Notes: generated from the letters alone by a model not told the origin. Shown: positions 8,015-16,948, counted from the stretch's first letter. The stretch: DNA of 37,449 bases from CAYGZT01 sp964354445 (GCA_964354445.1 CAYGZT010000019.1:1-37449), one strand, 5' to 3'. A program made the numbers and translations.

Positions 8015-8905
8015 TTACACTCCGATTATACCAAAGTATGCTTCCAGCACTCCAGCGCCTAAGAAAAAGACCGCGTACGATGCAGCGACAATAAACGGCC
8101 CAAACGGAACAAGATCGGACATCCGCTTGCGGCCCAGTGCCATCAGCGCAACCGCAATAACCGCACCGATGATAAACGACAGCAGTACCACCATCACCAC
8201 ATCGGGCCACCCGAATAAGAACCCCAGTGCGCCGATCAGCTTCACGTCGCCCATCCCCATGCCGCGCCCCCGCGAAAATATCACCAACCCGACAAAAAAG
8301 AGGACGCTTACCGCCGATCCGATCGCATGCGACAGCCAGTAGTTCTGCGGAACAAAAAAGAGAGGCGCAAAATGCCGCAAGAAAGAGCCCCCGCCAAATG
8401 TCCCAAAAACACCCCTCGCGCCCGCCACCGCGACCCATGCAATCCCCAACACCAACAGGAAAAGGTTGAGCGCGTTGGGAATAAGATAGTGCCTCAGGTC
8501 AATCACCGCAATTGCAAAAAGTGTCAAGAGAGCTGCGATCCAGAGAACGCACGTAAACACAAAAAACCACGTTCCCCATGCAGGATTCCACATCATAAAC
8601 GCACTCTGCAGTGTCAGGGGAACGCCAACGGTCACCAGTCCCGCACACATCTCAACCAGCGGGTATTGTAACGACAACACCGCGTTGCAGGCGCGGCATT
8701 TCCCACGCTGAATGATAAAACTCACCAGAGGTATCAACTCGTACCAGGAAAGAGTCTTGAGACAGGAGAGGCAACGGGATCGCCCTCTGACATCAGCGAG
8801 TGCCCACGGTTTATCAGAGGGCTGGTAGCGAAGAGTGAAGACATTAACAAAACTTCCCAACGCAAGCCCCACTAAAAAGAGCGGGACTGCCACAAGCGCG
8901 CCCAT
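8015..8905 (-). CDS. pilD: Type IV prepilin leader peptidase
   Basis: A membrane aspartic peptidase that removes prepilin leaders and methylates the new N-terminus. At 296 aa it has all the hallmarks: the zinc-binding four-Cys motif (Cys45, 48, 70 and 73 in RCLSCLKTLSWYE...KCRACNA), linked in the family to the N-terminal methylase region, and the two catalytic Asp in VIDLRHYLIPN and GMGMGDVKLIGALG. About eight membrane segments are visible. It lies between the major pilin and minor pilin genes, its substrates. Confidence 0.96.
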   Translation of the reverse strand: MGALVAVPLFLVGLALGSFVNVFTLRYQPSDKPWALADVRGRSRCLSCLKTLSWYELIPLVSFIIQRGKCRACNAVLSLQYPLVEMCAGLVTVGVPLTLQSAFMMWNPAWGTWFFVFTCVLWIAALLTLFAIAVIDLRHYLIPNALNLFLLVLGIAWVAVAGARGVFGTFGGGSFLRHFAPLFFVPQNYWLSHAIGSAVSVLFFVGLVIFSRGRGMGMGDVKLIGALGFLFGWPDVVMVVLLSFIIGAVIAVALMALGRKRMSDLVPFGPFIVAASYAVFFLGAGVLEAYFGIIGV

Positions 8906-8916
8906 GGCTCTTTGGC

Positions 8917-9381
8917 TTAGAACGCGATGCAGTAGTACCGGTTCGGCGCGGCGTCGCTGCAGTCAATGTTGTGCGGCAGTCCATCCGCATCGTCTTCAAG
9001 AAGTTGCGAGTCGGTGTTCAACTGTGCCCGCAAGACATACTGCTGCTGGTCAGCCGAGGCGGCATAGAGATAGTCGCGGACCACATCCGTGCCTCCATTG
9101 GACAGCGGATCGTGAGGGATCGAGGACACGCCAATCTGCGCGTTTATCAATGCCTGCTCAAGCGCCGCCCATGTGCTCACATTGGGGTATGAGCGATTCC
9201 TGTTATAGTAAAGCTCCAGATAATTCTGGGCGTTGCGAAGGTCGGAAGCGCGCCGTGAGTCGTACGCTCCTTCCCGAAAACCCCGCAATCCGACCAAGAA
9301 AATGGAGGCGAGAATCGCGATGATCGCGATGACCACCAACATCTCGACGAGCGTGAAACCTGCGTACCGTGTTCTTCCCAT
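8917..9381 (-). CDS. Type IV pilin, probable major subunit
   Basis: 154 aa. The leader MGRTRYAG is only 8 residues, followed by FTLVEMLVVIAIIAILASIFLVGL with Phe1 and Glu5, the consensus of a major pilin. The helix continues into RRASDLRNAQNYLELYYNRNRSYP, typical of the structural pilins of Patescibacteria and of pseudopilin PulG. Two Cys near the C-terminus (NIDCSD, YYCIAF) may close a D-region loop. The gene has a probable promoter of its own just upstream (9449-9454), as expected for the most abundant subunit. Confidence 0.85.
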   Translation of the reverse strand: MGRTRYAGFTLVEMLVVIAIIAILASIFLVGLRGFREGAYDSRRASDLRNAQNYLELYYNRNRSYPNVSTWAALEQALINAQIGVSSIPHDPLSNGGTDVVRDYLYAASADQQQYVLRAQLNTDSQLLEDDADGLPHNIDCSDAAPNRYYCIAF

Positions 9382-9448
9382 AGTGATGGTTGCTAATGAT
9401 TAATGACTATTGTTTCTATGTGTGGCGACTACCACGGGTAACGACCTT

Positions 9449-9454
9449 AGTATA
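9449..9454 (-). promoter_or_regulatory. Possible internal promoter for the major pilin gene
   Basis: TATACT directly follows the pilC stop codon on the minus strand. It would start RNA about 60 nt before the pilin ATG. No good -35 box is seen. A 73-nt gap here, the largest in the pilus block, supports a separate signal. Confidence 0.4.
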
Positions 9455-10669
9455 CTACAACTTGAACGATTGTGCCAAATTGAAGATGGGAATAAGTATT
9501 GAAGCAAAGAGCAGGCCGATGCCGACTCCTACTATCAGAATAAGAATGGGCTGCAAAAGCTCCGAAAGGTTTGCCATCATGTCGTTGACCTCGTTTTCGT
9601 AGAATGTCGAGATTTTAACCATCATCTCGTCGAGTCGGCCCGTGGTTTCTCCCACCGCGGCCATCTGCCCCACCATCGCCGGAAAGTACTGCTGGTACGA
9701 AAGCAACATCTGCGACAGCAGTGCCCCTTCCCGCACCCCGTCGGCGACCGCCTTGAGCGTCTCAACGTATACCACGTTGCCGATGGTATCGGCTCCAATC
9801 TCAATGCACTGGGTCAGCGGGATTCCTCCTTTGATCAGCACGCTCAGCGATTGCGCAAAGCGCGCCACATACATTTTGCGAAACAGTTTCCCAAACACCG
9901 GAAGGTTTATGAGAAGCTGCCCTTTTACCGTCTTGCCTTCACGGGTATTGAAGTAATCAACGACAATAAACACGGTGCCTCCCAACACCAAAATCACCAC
10001 CCACCACCAATCAATCACAATGCGTCCGGTAGACAAGAATGCTTTGGTGATCGCCGGAAGTTGAGCGCCCGATTCAGCGAACACAGGTTCGATCTTGGGG
10101 AAGATAACCGTCACCATCACGACCGCAACGATGAGAAACAATCCCAACAATACTCCCGGGTAGATGAGTGCATTGACCACTTTCAGTTTCCACTGTGCCT
10201 CTTTCTCAACGTATGAAGCGAGAAAGGTAAGCGCCTCTTCCAAGCGCCCCGTTACTTCTGCAGAGCGGACCATGCTGACATAGAAGTCAGAAAAAATGGG
10301 TTTCTGGCGTTCCAGCGCCTGCGAAAACGAAAGTCCCGCTTCAACGTCCTGCGCAACCTGAAACACCGCTTCCCGTAAGATCTGGTTGGTGGTTTGCTGA
10401 TACAAAACCCGCAGCGCGTTGTCCAGCGGAAGCTCCGACTCCATCAGAGTGGCAAGTTGCCGCGTGAAGACCATCAGGTCACGAATTTTGACGCGGTTGA
10501 AGAACTGAAAGAGCGTCTCCCGGAATGTATGCCGCTCAGCCGATTGGATGCTCAATACGAACAGTTCGTGACCAGTCAGAACCGAAAGCGCTACATCTTT
10601 TGAGGGTGCCTCGACGTATCCTACTTGCAGTTCCCCCGCTTTGTTGCGCGCCTGGTATTTGTACTTCAT
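9455..10669 (-). CDS. pilC: Type IV pilus inner-membrane platform protein
   Basis: 404 aa with two GspF domains, each a helical bundle ending in a membrane hairpin. The first contains FTRQLATLMESELPLDNALRVL and the second FAQSLSVLIKGGIPLTQCIEIG, the repeated GspF signature. Membrane segments are near residues 168-195, 218-240 and 375-398. It binds the PilB and PilT motors and turns their motion into pilin insertion or removal. The ATG at 10669 lies 55 nt after pilT. Confidence 0.96.
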   Translation of the reverse strand: MKYKYQARNKAGELQVGYVEAPSKDVALSVLTGHELFVLSIQSAERHTFRETLFQFFNRVKIRDLMVFTRQLATLMESELPLDNALRVLYQQTTNQILREAVFQVAQDVEAGLSFSQALERQKPIFSDFYVSMVRSAEVTGRLEEALTFLASYVEKEAQWKLKVVNALIYPGVLLGLFLIVAVVMVTVIFPKIEPVFAESGAQLPAITKAFLSTGRIVIDWWWVVILVLGGTVFIVVDYFNTREGKTVKGQLLINLPVFGKLFRKMYVARFAQSLSVLIKGGIPLTQCIEIGADTIGNVVYVETLKAVADGVREGALLSQMLLSYQQYFPAMVGQMAAVGETTGRLDEMMVKISTFYENEVNDMMANLSELLQPILILIVGVGIGLLFASILIPIFNLAQSFKL

Positions 10670-10724
10670 ACACTATCAGCGAACCGTGATCTGTTCGACA
10701 AACTCAGGATCGCCGCCCGTTGAC

Positions 10725-11792
10725 TTACTTCTCCAGCAGTATTCTCAACTCCGAAGGATTGAGCGAATACAGCTCGGCGTTCTCCATACTGATTTCCCGG
10801 CGTCTGACAAGATCGGCCAGCGACCGGTTAAGCGTGATCATTCCTTCCTGCGCATTGGTTTCGATCACCAGGTCAATCTGGTAGATTTTCCGCTCACGGA
10901 TGAGGTTGCGGATGGCCGGATTTGCCAGCATCACCTCGCAGGCTGGCATGCGTCCCCCCTCAACCCGCGGAATGAGGCGCTCCGAAACGATTCCCACCAG
11001 CGTTGCCGCAAGTTGCGAGGCGATCTGTCCCTGTTGCTCGGCGGGAAAACTGTCAATGATACGGTCTACGGTTTGGGCCGCAGAGTTTGTATGCAGCGTT
11101 GAAAATACCACGTGACCGGTTTCGGCGGCTGTCAGCGAGGTGGCGATGGATTGCGTGTCGCGCATCTCGCCGATCATTAAAACGTCCGGGTCCTGCCGCA
11201 GCACCGACCGCAGCGCCCGGGAAAACTCGAGTGTGTCGGTTCCCACCTCACGTTGGGAGATAATGCTCTTGTCCTGTACAAACAGATACTCGATGGGATC
11301 TTCAACGGTGATAATGTGATCGGTGCGCGAGTGATTGATCTCATCAAGAATCGCCGCCAGCGTGGATGATTTACCGTGTCCGGCCGGTCCCACCACCAAC
11401 ACAAACCCCTGCGACAGCTGCGCAAAGTCATGCAGAATCGGCGGAAGGTTTAACTCCTCAATGGTTTTGACGCGCGCCGGAATCAGCCGGAGCGCCGCGG
11501 CCATAAAACCGCGCTGGAAATATGTATTGCAACGAAACCGCGCCTTGTCCTCAAACGCGTATGAAAAATCGATCTCCTTGTTTTGAGCCAACGCCGGTAA
11601 CTGTTCGTCGGTCAGCAGCGCCGTCACCAATCCTTCGGCGTCGTGCGGCGTGATGATACTCTCCTGCGTCAGCGGCACCAGTGCCCCGTCAATCCGCAGT
11701 GTCGGAAAGTATCCTACGCCGATGTGAAGATCTGATGCCTCCTGCTTCGCGCAGGTCAGCAATAGATCGTGCAGTTTTCGTTTGTACTCCAT
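10725..11792 (-). CDS. pilT: Type IV pilus retraction ATPase
   Basis: 355 aa hexameric motor that depolymerises the pilus. It shows the Asp box HIITVEDPIEYLF, Walker B DPDVLMIGEMRD, the His box TGHVVFSTLHTN, and the PilT-specific AIRNLIRERK (about 293-302). Walker A is GPAGHGKSS (about 135-143) where PilT normally has GPTGSGKST: a His replaces Ser before the Gly-Lys and Ser replaces the last Thr. The Lys and first Ser are kept, so ATP binding should be possible. It sits between pilB and pilC. The identity is firm. Confidence 0.95.
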   Translation of the reverse strand: MEYKRKLHDLLLTCAKQEASDLHIGVGYFPTLRIDGALVPLTQESIITPHDAEGLVTALLTDEQLPALAQNKEIDFSYAFEDKARFRCNTYFQRGFMAAALRLIPARVKTIEELNLPPILHDFAQLSQGFVLVVGPAGHGKSSTLAAILDEINHSRTDHIITVEDPIEYLFVQDKSIISQREVGTDTLEFSRALRSVLRQDPDVLMIGEMRDTQSIATSLTAAETGHVVFSTLHTNSAAQTVDRIIDSFPAEQQGQIASQLAATLVGIVSERLIPRVEGGRMPACEVMLANPAIRNLIRERKIYQIDLVIETNAQEGMITLNRSLADLVRRREISMENAELYSLNPSELRILLEK

Positions 11793-11832
11793 TGTCTTAC
11801 CTTACACTTTTTACACTCGACTTTCTACTTTT

Positions 11833-13569
11833 TCACATTTCCTCGGTTTCCCGCAGCACGGCTTCAATGGATAACAGCCCTTTGAGCGCCTTTAAGATTC
11901 CGTCCTGGCGCAGCGTCAGCATCTTCTGGCGCTTTGCCTCTTTAATAATCTCAATCTCATTCGGTTTTTCGCTGACAATGGCTCCCAGTTCCCTAGTCAT
12001 TTGAAGCATTTCAAAGATCGCCACGCGTCCAGAAATCCCTTTGCCGTTGCACGCTTCGCACCCCTTGCTCTCCCACGACATATAAGGAGTCGTCACGCCC
12101 ATCTCCTTCTTGACTCCCTCGTCAATCTGGGAAAGTTCTTTTTCCACAATCGCTTCAATGTCAGGTATCAGCATCTTTCGCGACCGGCACTGCGGACACA
12201 GACGAGGCAAGAGACGCTGAGCCATCATCAGATTCAATGCCGCCGGTATGAGGAATCGCTCCACACCCATGTCAACCAACCGCGGGACCACCCCGATGGC
12301 ATTGTTGGTATGCAGCGTCGAAAGCACGATATGGCCGGTGAGCGCCGCGTGAATTGCAAGTCTGGCGGTTTCGTTGTCACGAATCTCGCCTACCATAATC
12401 ACATCTGGATCCTGCCGCAAAATCTGCCGCAGTCCCGAGGCGAAATCGTAGCCGATCTCGGGATGAACCTGTGACTGGTTAAGCCCGTCCATGTAATACT
12501 CGACCGGATCCTCCAAGCTTACGATATTGACCTGGTCACGGTTAAGCACCTGCATCAGTGCGTAGAGTGTGGTAGTTTTGCCCGAACCGGTGGGGCCGGT
12601 GATCAGCACCATGCCGTACGGTTTGAAGATGCTCTCCTTAACCATCGCCAGGTTCCCGCCGACCAGCCCGAGCTCTTCAAGACCTTTTAGTCCCACCGTA
12701 GGGTCAAGCACGCGGATGGCAACTTTTTCTCCCACCGGTGTAGGAAATGTCGCCACCCGAAAATCAATATCCCGCCCCAAGAGCACCGTGCGGAACCGTC
12801 CGTCCTGGGGGATGCGTGTTTCGTCAAGTTTAAGATTGGAAATCACCTTCACGCGCGAAACGACGGGCTGATGCAGTTCAATCGGCATCGATGCGACTTC
12901 CTGAAGTTCCCCGTCGATGCGGAGCCTGATGCGCAGACGGTTGCGCTGCGGCTCCAGGTGGATATCGGAGGCATGCTGCCACACCGCTTCTCTGAGTGTC
13001 GAGGCGACGATGCGGATGATGGGAGCTTCTTCTCCCGCGCTTCCTACCTCCAACTGCACCGCTTTCTGCTCCGCTGCAAGTTTGCGTACGCCTGTTCCCA
13101 CCACTGATTTCACTGCCTCATCCACCTCGCTCCGGTAGGGAGAGTAGCGCCGAAGCACCGTTTCCCACAGCGACATCGAGATTAGATACATCCCTACATT
13201 CACCCTCAGCTGTTTGGCGACGAACTTGAGCGCCTCCTGTGCCCGCTCGTCGTCAGGGCTGACCATGCCGACCACCAACAATTCTCCGTCCAGCCGCAAC
13301 GGCACCACGCGGAAATTGCGTACGGTGGTCTCGGGAACCAGTTTGAGCGTTTCGTCGGAAATGTCTTTGACCTCAACCTGCTGGAAAGGCACCTGCAGCA
13401 GGGTGCTTTTAACTTCAAGAATTTTCTGTTCGGGTACCAGGCGCCGCTCGTAGATCAACTCATCAACAGGGCGTTTGGCAAATGACGCTTCTTGCAGAAG
13501 CTTTTGTGCGGCGCTTTTTTCAAGAGCGCCTTGTTGCACCAGCGCATCAATAAGAGTCTTATTTTCCAT
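11833..13569 (-). CDS. pilB: Type IV pilus extension ATPase
   Basis: About 578 aa. An N-terminal GspE/MshEN-type domain (LIDALVQQGALEKSAAQKLL...) is followed by the ATPase core: Walker A GPTGSGKTTTLYAL (near residue 325), Asp box VSLEDPVEYYMDG, Walker B DPDVIMVGEIRD, and a His box with STLHTN. A tetracysteine zinc site (CPQC...CEAC) marks the PilB/GspE class. I start at the ATG 13569, 13 nt after the upstream stop; an in-frame GTG at 13629 would overlap the previous gene. No clear ribosome binding site is seen. Confidence 0.95.
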   Translation of the reverse strand: MENKTLIDALVQQGALEKSAAQKLLQEASFAKRPVDELIYERRLVPEQKILEVKSTLLQVPFQQVEVKDISDETLKLVPETTVRNFRVVPLRLDGELLVVGMVSPDDERAQEALKFVAKQLRVNVGMYLISMSLWETVLRRYSPYRSEVDEAVKSVVGTGVRKLAAEQKAVQLEVGSAGEEAPIIRIVASTLREAVWQHASDIHLEPQRNRLRIRLRIDGELQEVASMPIELHQPVVSRVKVISNLKLDETRIPQDGRFRTVLLGRDIDFRVATFPTPVGEKVAIRVLDPTVGLKGLEELGLVGGNLAMVKESIFKPYGMVLITGPTGSGKTTTLYALMQVLNRDQVNIVSLEDPVEYYMDGLNQSQVHPEIGYDFASGLRQILRQDPDVIMVGEIRDNETARLAIHAALTGHIVLSTLHTNNAIGVVPRLVDMGVERFLIPAALNLMMAQRLLPRLCPQCRSRKMLIPDIEAIVEKELSQIDEGVKKEMGVTTPYMSWESKGCEACNGKGISGRVAIFEMLQMTRELGAIVSEKPNEIEIIKEAKRQKMLTLRQDGILKALKGLLSIEAVLRETEEM

Positions 13570-13582
13570 GAGCCGTGTATGT

Positions 13583-13882
13583 TCAAAAGACTCCAAACGG
13601 CGACGAGTTGCCGGGAGGTTGTCCAACACTGGGGGGAGAAATAACGGGAGATAGAGATTTGAAGAACGGACTTGAGAGCACGTCGGCGGGGTTGAAATTA
13701 ATCTTGGTCAGCTCATCAATCGGCTGCAGACTGCGGAGCGGCGCGACTTTGGTCAGCAAAAACTCAGGCTTGACGAAGAACAGGTAGTACACCGCGACTC
13801 CCAAAATCACCAACACCAGGATTAAAACCCCGAAGCCAAACCACCCGCCTCTTCCTTTTTCTTCTTCAATGACGATTGCCAT
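13583..13882 (-). CDS. Small single-span membrane protein in the PilP position
   Basis: 99 aa. Residues about 14-36 (GFGVLILVLVILGVAVYYLFF) form one membrane span with the N-terminus inside. The outside part is short and Pro/Ser-rich at the end, and contains LRSLQPIDELTKINFNPADVL. It lies between pilO and pilB with gaps of 11 and 13 nt, where Gram-negative operons carry pilP. It has no lipobox and no PilP beta domain, as expected without an outer-membrane secretin. I infer an accessory of the PilMNO platform; no homology is recognised. Confidence 0.7.
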   Translation of the reverse strand: MAIVIEEEKGRGGWFGFGVLILVLVILGVAVYYLFFVKPEFLLTKVAPLRSLQPIDELTKINFNPADVLSSPFFKSLSPVISPPSVGQPPGNSSPFGVF

Positions 13883-13893
13883 ACGCGTGCCGC

Positions 13894-14457
13894 TTACTCA
13901 ATTTGATAGTAACTGACCGCCGACAGCTGATAAGAAAGAAATGCTTTGGTAGGATCTTCCGACCCCTCAATCCTGAGCTCGTCAACATCAATCAAGAGAA
14001 TGTTGCGCTCAAGCTGCCGCAAGAACGTTTTGATGCCCGCGTAGCTTCCCACTCCTTTCAGGTTGCCCGCCAAGCGCCCGATATTTTTGATGATGCTCGA
14101 GGCCTGCGGCTGTATGGGAGGAATCTTCGTCGAAAAACTCTCGACGGTGAGCGCGTTGATGCTCGCAAGTCCAACCATCTGGCTCACAAAATACGCGGAA
14201 TCTTTCGAAACGGGAAACACCAGTGACACCTGCCGCTTAACTTGGCTGGCGTTTTCCAGTTGCCCGAATAATTCCTGAACGCTGCCCAGCGCTTTTTGAT
14301 ACTTCTCAAGCGTCTGTGTCTGGGACGCCAAGTCGCTCCTGAGATCGTTAATGCGCGCATAGGTCGGCTTGATGAACAACGAGAAGACGGCAACAGACGC
14401 CATCAGAAACGTGATGGCAAGCAACATGAAGATGATACGTTTAGTGGATGTCTTCAT
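13894..14457 (-). CDS. pilO: Type IV pilus alignment-complex protein, PilO-like
   Basis: 187 aa. One N-terminal membrane segment (FMLLAITFLMASVAVFSLFI) is followed by a coiled coil (INDLRSDLASQTQTLEKYQKAL) and an alpha/beta domain (VFPVSKDSAYFVSQMVGLAS..., GVGSYAGIKTFLRQLERNILLIDVDEL) typical of the PilO ferredoxin-like fold. The last stretch reads like the dimerising strand. It sits 6 nt after pilN. It should pair with PilN around the PilC platform. Sequence identity to PilO is low, but fold pattern and position agree. Confidence 0.85.
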   Translation of the reverse strand: MKTSTKRIIFMLLAITFLMASVAVFSLFIKPTYARINDLRSDLASQTQTLEKYQKALGSVQELFGQLENASQVKRQVSLVFPVSKDSAYFVSQMVGLASINALTVESFSTKIPPIQPQASSIIKNIGRLAGNLKGVGSYAGIKTFLRQLERNILLIDVDELRIEGSEDPTKAFLSYQLSAVSYYQIE

Positions 14458-14463
14458 ACAACA

Positions 14464-15024
14464 TCAGGGATGAGAAAAGAAATCTTTCACAAAGAGCACC
14501 TTCACCGAAAACGTGACGCCGCCGCCTTCTTTGGCGTCCCGCTGGCGCATTGCGTCAAGCTCGATACTCTCAACCTCGGGGCTCTCCTGGATAGCCGCCA
14601 GCTGTGTGGTTAAAATATCCGACGCCAGCGCGATGCCCTCAAGACGCGCCTCACGGCTTTTGATGTTGAGTACAAGCGAGGTGATGCGCACGGCGGGGTA
14701 TGTCGCCCGTTCCAGAAAGTCAAAAAATCGCGACGGATACACATGAGCAGTCGACAGAGTTTTGATGTTGTACAGTTGTGAGTAAAGCTTCAAGAGTTCC
14801 TGTTGTTTGGCGTCATCGATGGATTGCGACAGCTGCTTGAACTTGGCATCTACTTGCTGCACCTCGGATTTCAGATACGGAACGTACCCGAACGACATCC
14901 CCGCATACACCAGCACGGTGAGTCCCAACACCACCAGCGACAGCAAAAAAATCCTCCAAGGAAGGCCGGCCGGAGGGCCGCTTTGGATTGAAGAGCTCTT
15001 TTGAAATTTACTCAACAACGACAT
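14464..15024 (-). CDS. pilN: Type IV pilus alignment-complex protein, PilN-like
   Basis: 186 aa. It has a cytosolic N-terminus (MSLLSKFQKSSS), one membrane span (WRIFLLSLVVLGLTVLVYAGMSFG), a coiled coil (SEVQQVDAKFKQLSQSIDDAKQQEL) and an alpha/beta periplasmic-type domain with VRITSLVLNIKSREARLEGIALASDILTTQLAAI. Gap to pilM is 8 nt. In other bacteria the PilN N-terminal tail binds a groove in PilM, but the usual INLLP motif is not obvious here. Identity rests on order and architecture. Confidence 0.85.
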   Translation of the reverse strand: MSLLSKFQKSSSIQSGPPAGLPWRIFLLSLVVLGLTVLVYAGMSFGYVPYLKSEVQQVDAKFKQLSQSIDDAKQQELLKLYSQLYNIKTLSTAHVYPSRFFDFLERATYPAVRITSLVLNIKSREARLEGIALASDILTTQLAAIQESPEVESIELDAMRQRDAKEGGGVTFSVKVLFVKDFFSHP

Positions 15025-15032
15025 ACCACGTG

Positions 15033-16118
15033 TTAGATAACGCTCTTGACGGCGAGCCCGATGGCGGTGGCGAAGCGCGTGCCCAGTTCTTTTGCAACTA
15101 CTGAAAGTTCCGGCGACGTTTGAACATACAGCAACCCGTTGCCCAGTACCGTCGGCACCCCCAAGCGCTCCTCGGCCAATGCATCAAGTCCGATCAGATT
15201 AGCACCGCCGCCGATGAGAAGAACGCGCTGAACACGAACGCCGAAATTACTTTCAAAGGCGTCCTTCACTTTTCTTACTTCTTGAAGTATAACATCCGCA
15301 AACGGCATCTGTAATGTGGATAACTCGTATTCTCCGTTGCCGCCGATGATACCGCGCTGCTTTTTTAGATCTTCCGCGCGGCGATAACTGATGCCAAGAC
15401 CTTTCACGATTGCTTGCGTGAGTGTGTCGCCCGCGTAATCAATCTGAGTGTTGTGCTTCAAAAATCCCTGATCGATAACGCTCACATTGGTGGAGCGGGC
15501 GCCGATGTCTACAATCAGCGTGGGGGTAGCGTCGTTGCCCACCGTCGCGCGTACAAACGCAAGATTTTCAACCTCAAGCGCACGCAGTGCGAGTCCCGCA
15601 CCTCGAAAAATCTCCCGGTAGCGAGCAATGGTTTCGTTGGGGATCGCGATGACCAGAATCTGCTGCTTGGTGAATCCGTCCTCATCCTGCCGCTCGCCGA
15701 CTTTCATCCAGTCCACCGCAACCTCCGAGAGCGGCAGCGGGATGTTTTGCTTGACTTGAAACGACATCGCCCGCTCCGTCTCGGCTTTATCCATTTGGGG
15801 CATTTCAATCATGGTAACGAACGAGGCAAACGACGGGACTGATGCGGCCGCGGCATCAGTTATAAATTGAACGCGCTTTAACAGAAGCTTGAGCAGTGCC
15901 GCAGTTTCTTTCACCGAAATTTTAAGCGCGTTTGCCTGAATGACGTTGTTAGGCCGTTCAAAGTGACCGTAGCTTTCCAGAAGCGCGTAGTTGACCAACT
16001 GCGCAAATTGGCCAACGCGTTTGAGCTCGACTACCTTGATGGACGTGGTGCCGATGTCGACGCCAAGATGCGACCGCACGCCGGCGACGCGCGAGATAAT
16101 GTCTTTGAGTCCGAACAT
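15033..16118 (-). CDS. pilM: Type IV pilus actin-like ATPase
   Basis: 361 aa of the FtsA/PilM actin fold. Phosphate 1 motif is HLGVDIGTTSIKVVEL, phosphate 2 is LIVDIGARSTNVSVI, and the adenosine motif is VLLIGGGANLIGLDALAEERLGVP. PilM is a cytosolic ring below the membrane that binds PilN and links to PilB/PilT. First gene of the pilus block; a -10 box with extended TGA lies about 38 nt upstream. There is no recognisable ribosome binding site in the roughly 31-nt leader. Confidence 0.94.
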   Translation of the reverse strand: MFGLKDIISRVAGVRSHLGVDIGTTSIKVVELKRVGQFAQLVNYALLESYGHFERPNNVIQANALKISVKETAALLKLLLKRVQFITDAAAASVPSFASFVTMIEMPQMDKAETERAMSFQVKQNIPLPLSEVAVDWMKVGERQDEDGFTKQQILVIAIPNETIARYREIFRGAGLALRALEVENLAFVRATVGNDATPTLIVDIGARSTNVSVIDQGFLKHNTQIDYAGDTLTQAIVKGLGISYRRAEDLKKQRGIIGGNGEYELSTLQMPFADVILQEVRKVKDAFESNFGVRVQRVLLIGGGANLIGLDALAEERLGVPTVLGNGLLYVQTSPELSVVAKELGTRFATAIGLAVKSVI

Positions 16119-16155
16119 GTCCGTCTAAAAAATCAGGTGGTTATGCTACGATATC

Positions 16156-16164
16156 AGTATATCA
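16156..16164 (-). promoter_or_regulatory. Promoter of the pilus operon
   Basis: TGATATACT on the minus strand (extended -10). Transcription would begin near 16149, about 31 nt before the pilM ATG. The box is nearly self-complementary with its surroundings (GATATCAGTATATC on the plus strand) and lies in the intergenic gap shared with comF; a plus-strand TATGCT at 16142-16147 may serve comF. Confidence 0.5.
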
Positions 16165-16192
16165 CGCCCGAAGTGCCGAAAGAATAATCCCT

Positions 16193-16888
16193 ATGCGCCT
16201 GTTTAAACATGCAAAAGAACGGATGCTCGACGTGTTATTTCCGCCCCGATGTGTTAATTGCAGACAATCGCTGGTGTACCAGTCACGGTTCCTGTGCGCC
16301 GAGTGTTTCGATTCTATCACGCTCAACACGGCATTTGTGTGTCCCCGCTGCGGCGCACGACGCATCGCGTGGAACGACCGCTGCCATCCTGCCGTCCCCT
16401 ATCTTCTTGCTCCCGCAACGCACTTTTCCGAACCGATTCCCTCACTCATCCACCATTTCAAATATCAGAGGCTTGGACAGTTGCGGCTCCTCTTGTCAGC
16501 ACTCATAGTCGTCCACCTCAAACAATTGGAAGAGCAATTTTCTTCCTACGCGGTCGTTCCCATGCCCCTGCATCCAGCAAAAGAACGGCTCCGCGGATTC
16601 AACCAGTCGCGCGAACTTGCACGCATCGTAGCGGACTATTTCTCACTCCCTCTTGTCGAGCCGCTGGTTCGCGTCAAAAACACCGCATCGCAAACGCAGT
16701 GCCCCGACGCAGCCGCACGACACCATAACGTTGCCGGCGCCTTCCGCTGCAGAGACAACGTGAAAGGAAAGAACATCCTCCTTGTCGACGACATTACCAC
16801 TTCGGGCGCAACGCTCTCGGAAGCCGTCGCAACGCTCAAAAACAGCAGCGCTGGTCGTATCATCGCTGCCGTCGTTGCAAAAGCGTAA
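16193..16888 (+). CDS. comF: ComF family phosphoribosyltransferase-like protein
   Basis: 231 aa. The N-terminal zinc site CVNC...CAEC, then CPRC...CHP, is followed by a type I phosphoribosyltransferase domain with the PRPP-binding loop ILLVDDITTSGATL. The motif SYAVVPMPLHPAKERLRGFNQS is the ComF signature. In competent bacteria ComF acts in the cytosol during uptake of single-stranded DNA. Its divergence from the pilus operon fits pilus-mediated DNA uptake, though no ComEC or ComEA is visible in the window. Confidence 0.94.
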   Translation: MRLFKHAKERMLDVLFPPRCVNCRQSLVYQSRFLCAECFDSITLNTAFVCPRCGARRIAWNDRCHPAVPYLLAPATHFSEPIPSLIHHFKYQRLGQLRLLLSALIVVHLKQLEEQFSSYAVVPMPLHPAKERLRGFNQSRELARIVADYFSLPLVEPLVRVKNTASQTQCPDAAARHHNVAGAFRCRDNVKGKNILLVDDITTSGATLSEAVATLKNSSAGRIIAAVVAKA

Positions 16889-16948
16889 AAGCTCCTTCCA
16901 AAAAAACGCACCAATCGTTGCCGAAGCGACACAGGCGCTCCCTTGCGC

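Noticed and set aside
5811..16118. Type II secretion system
   Set aside because: PilT, PilM, two-gene PilN/PilO and several pilin types without GspC, GspD or GspL indicate a type IV pilus.
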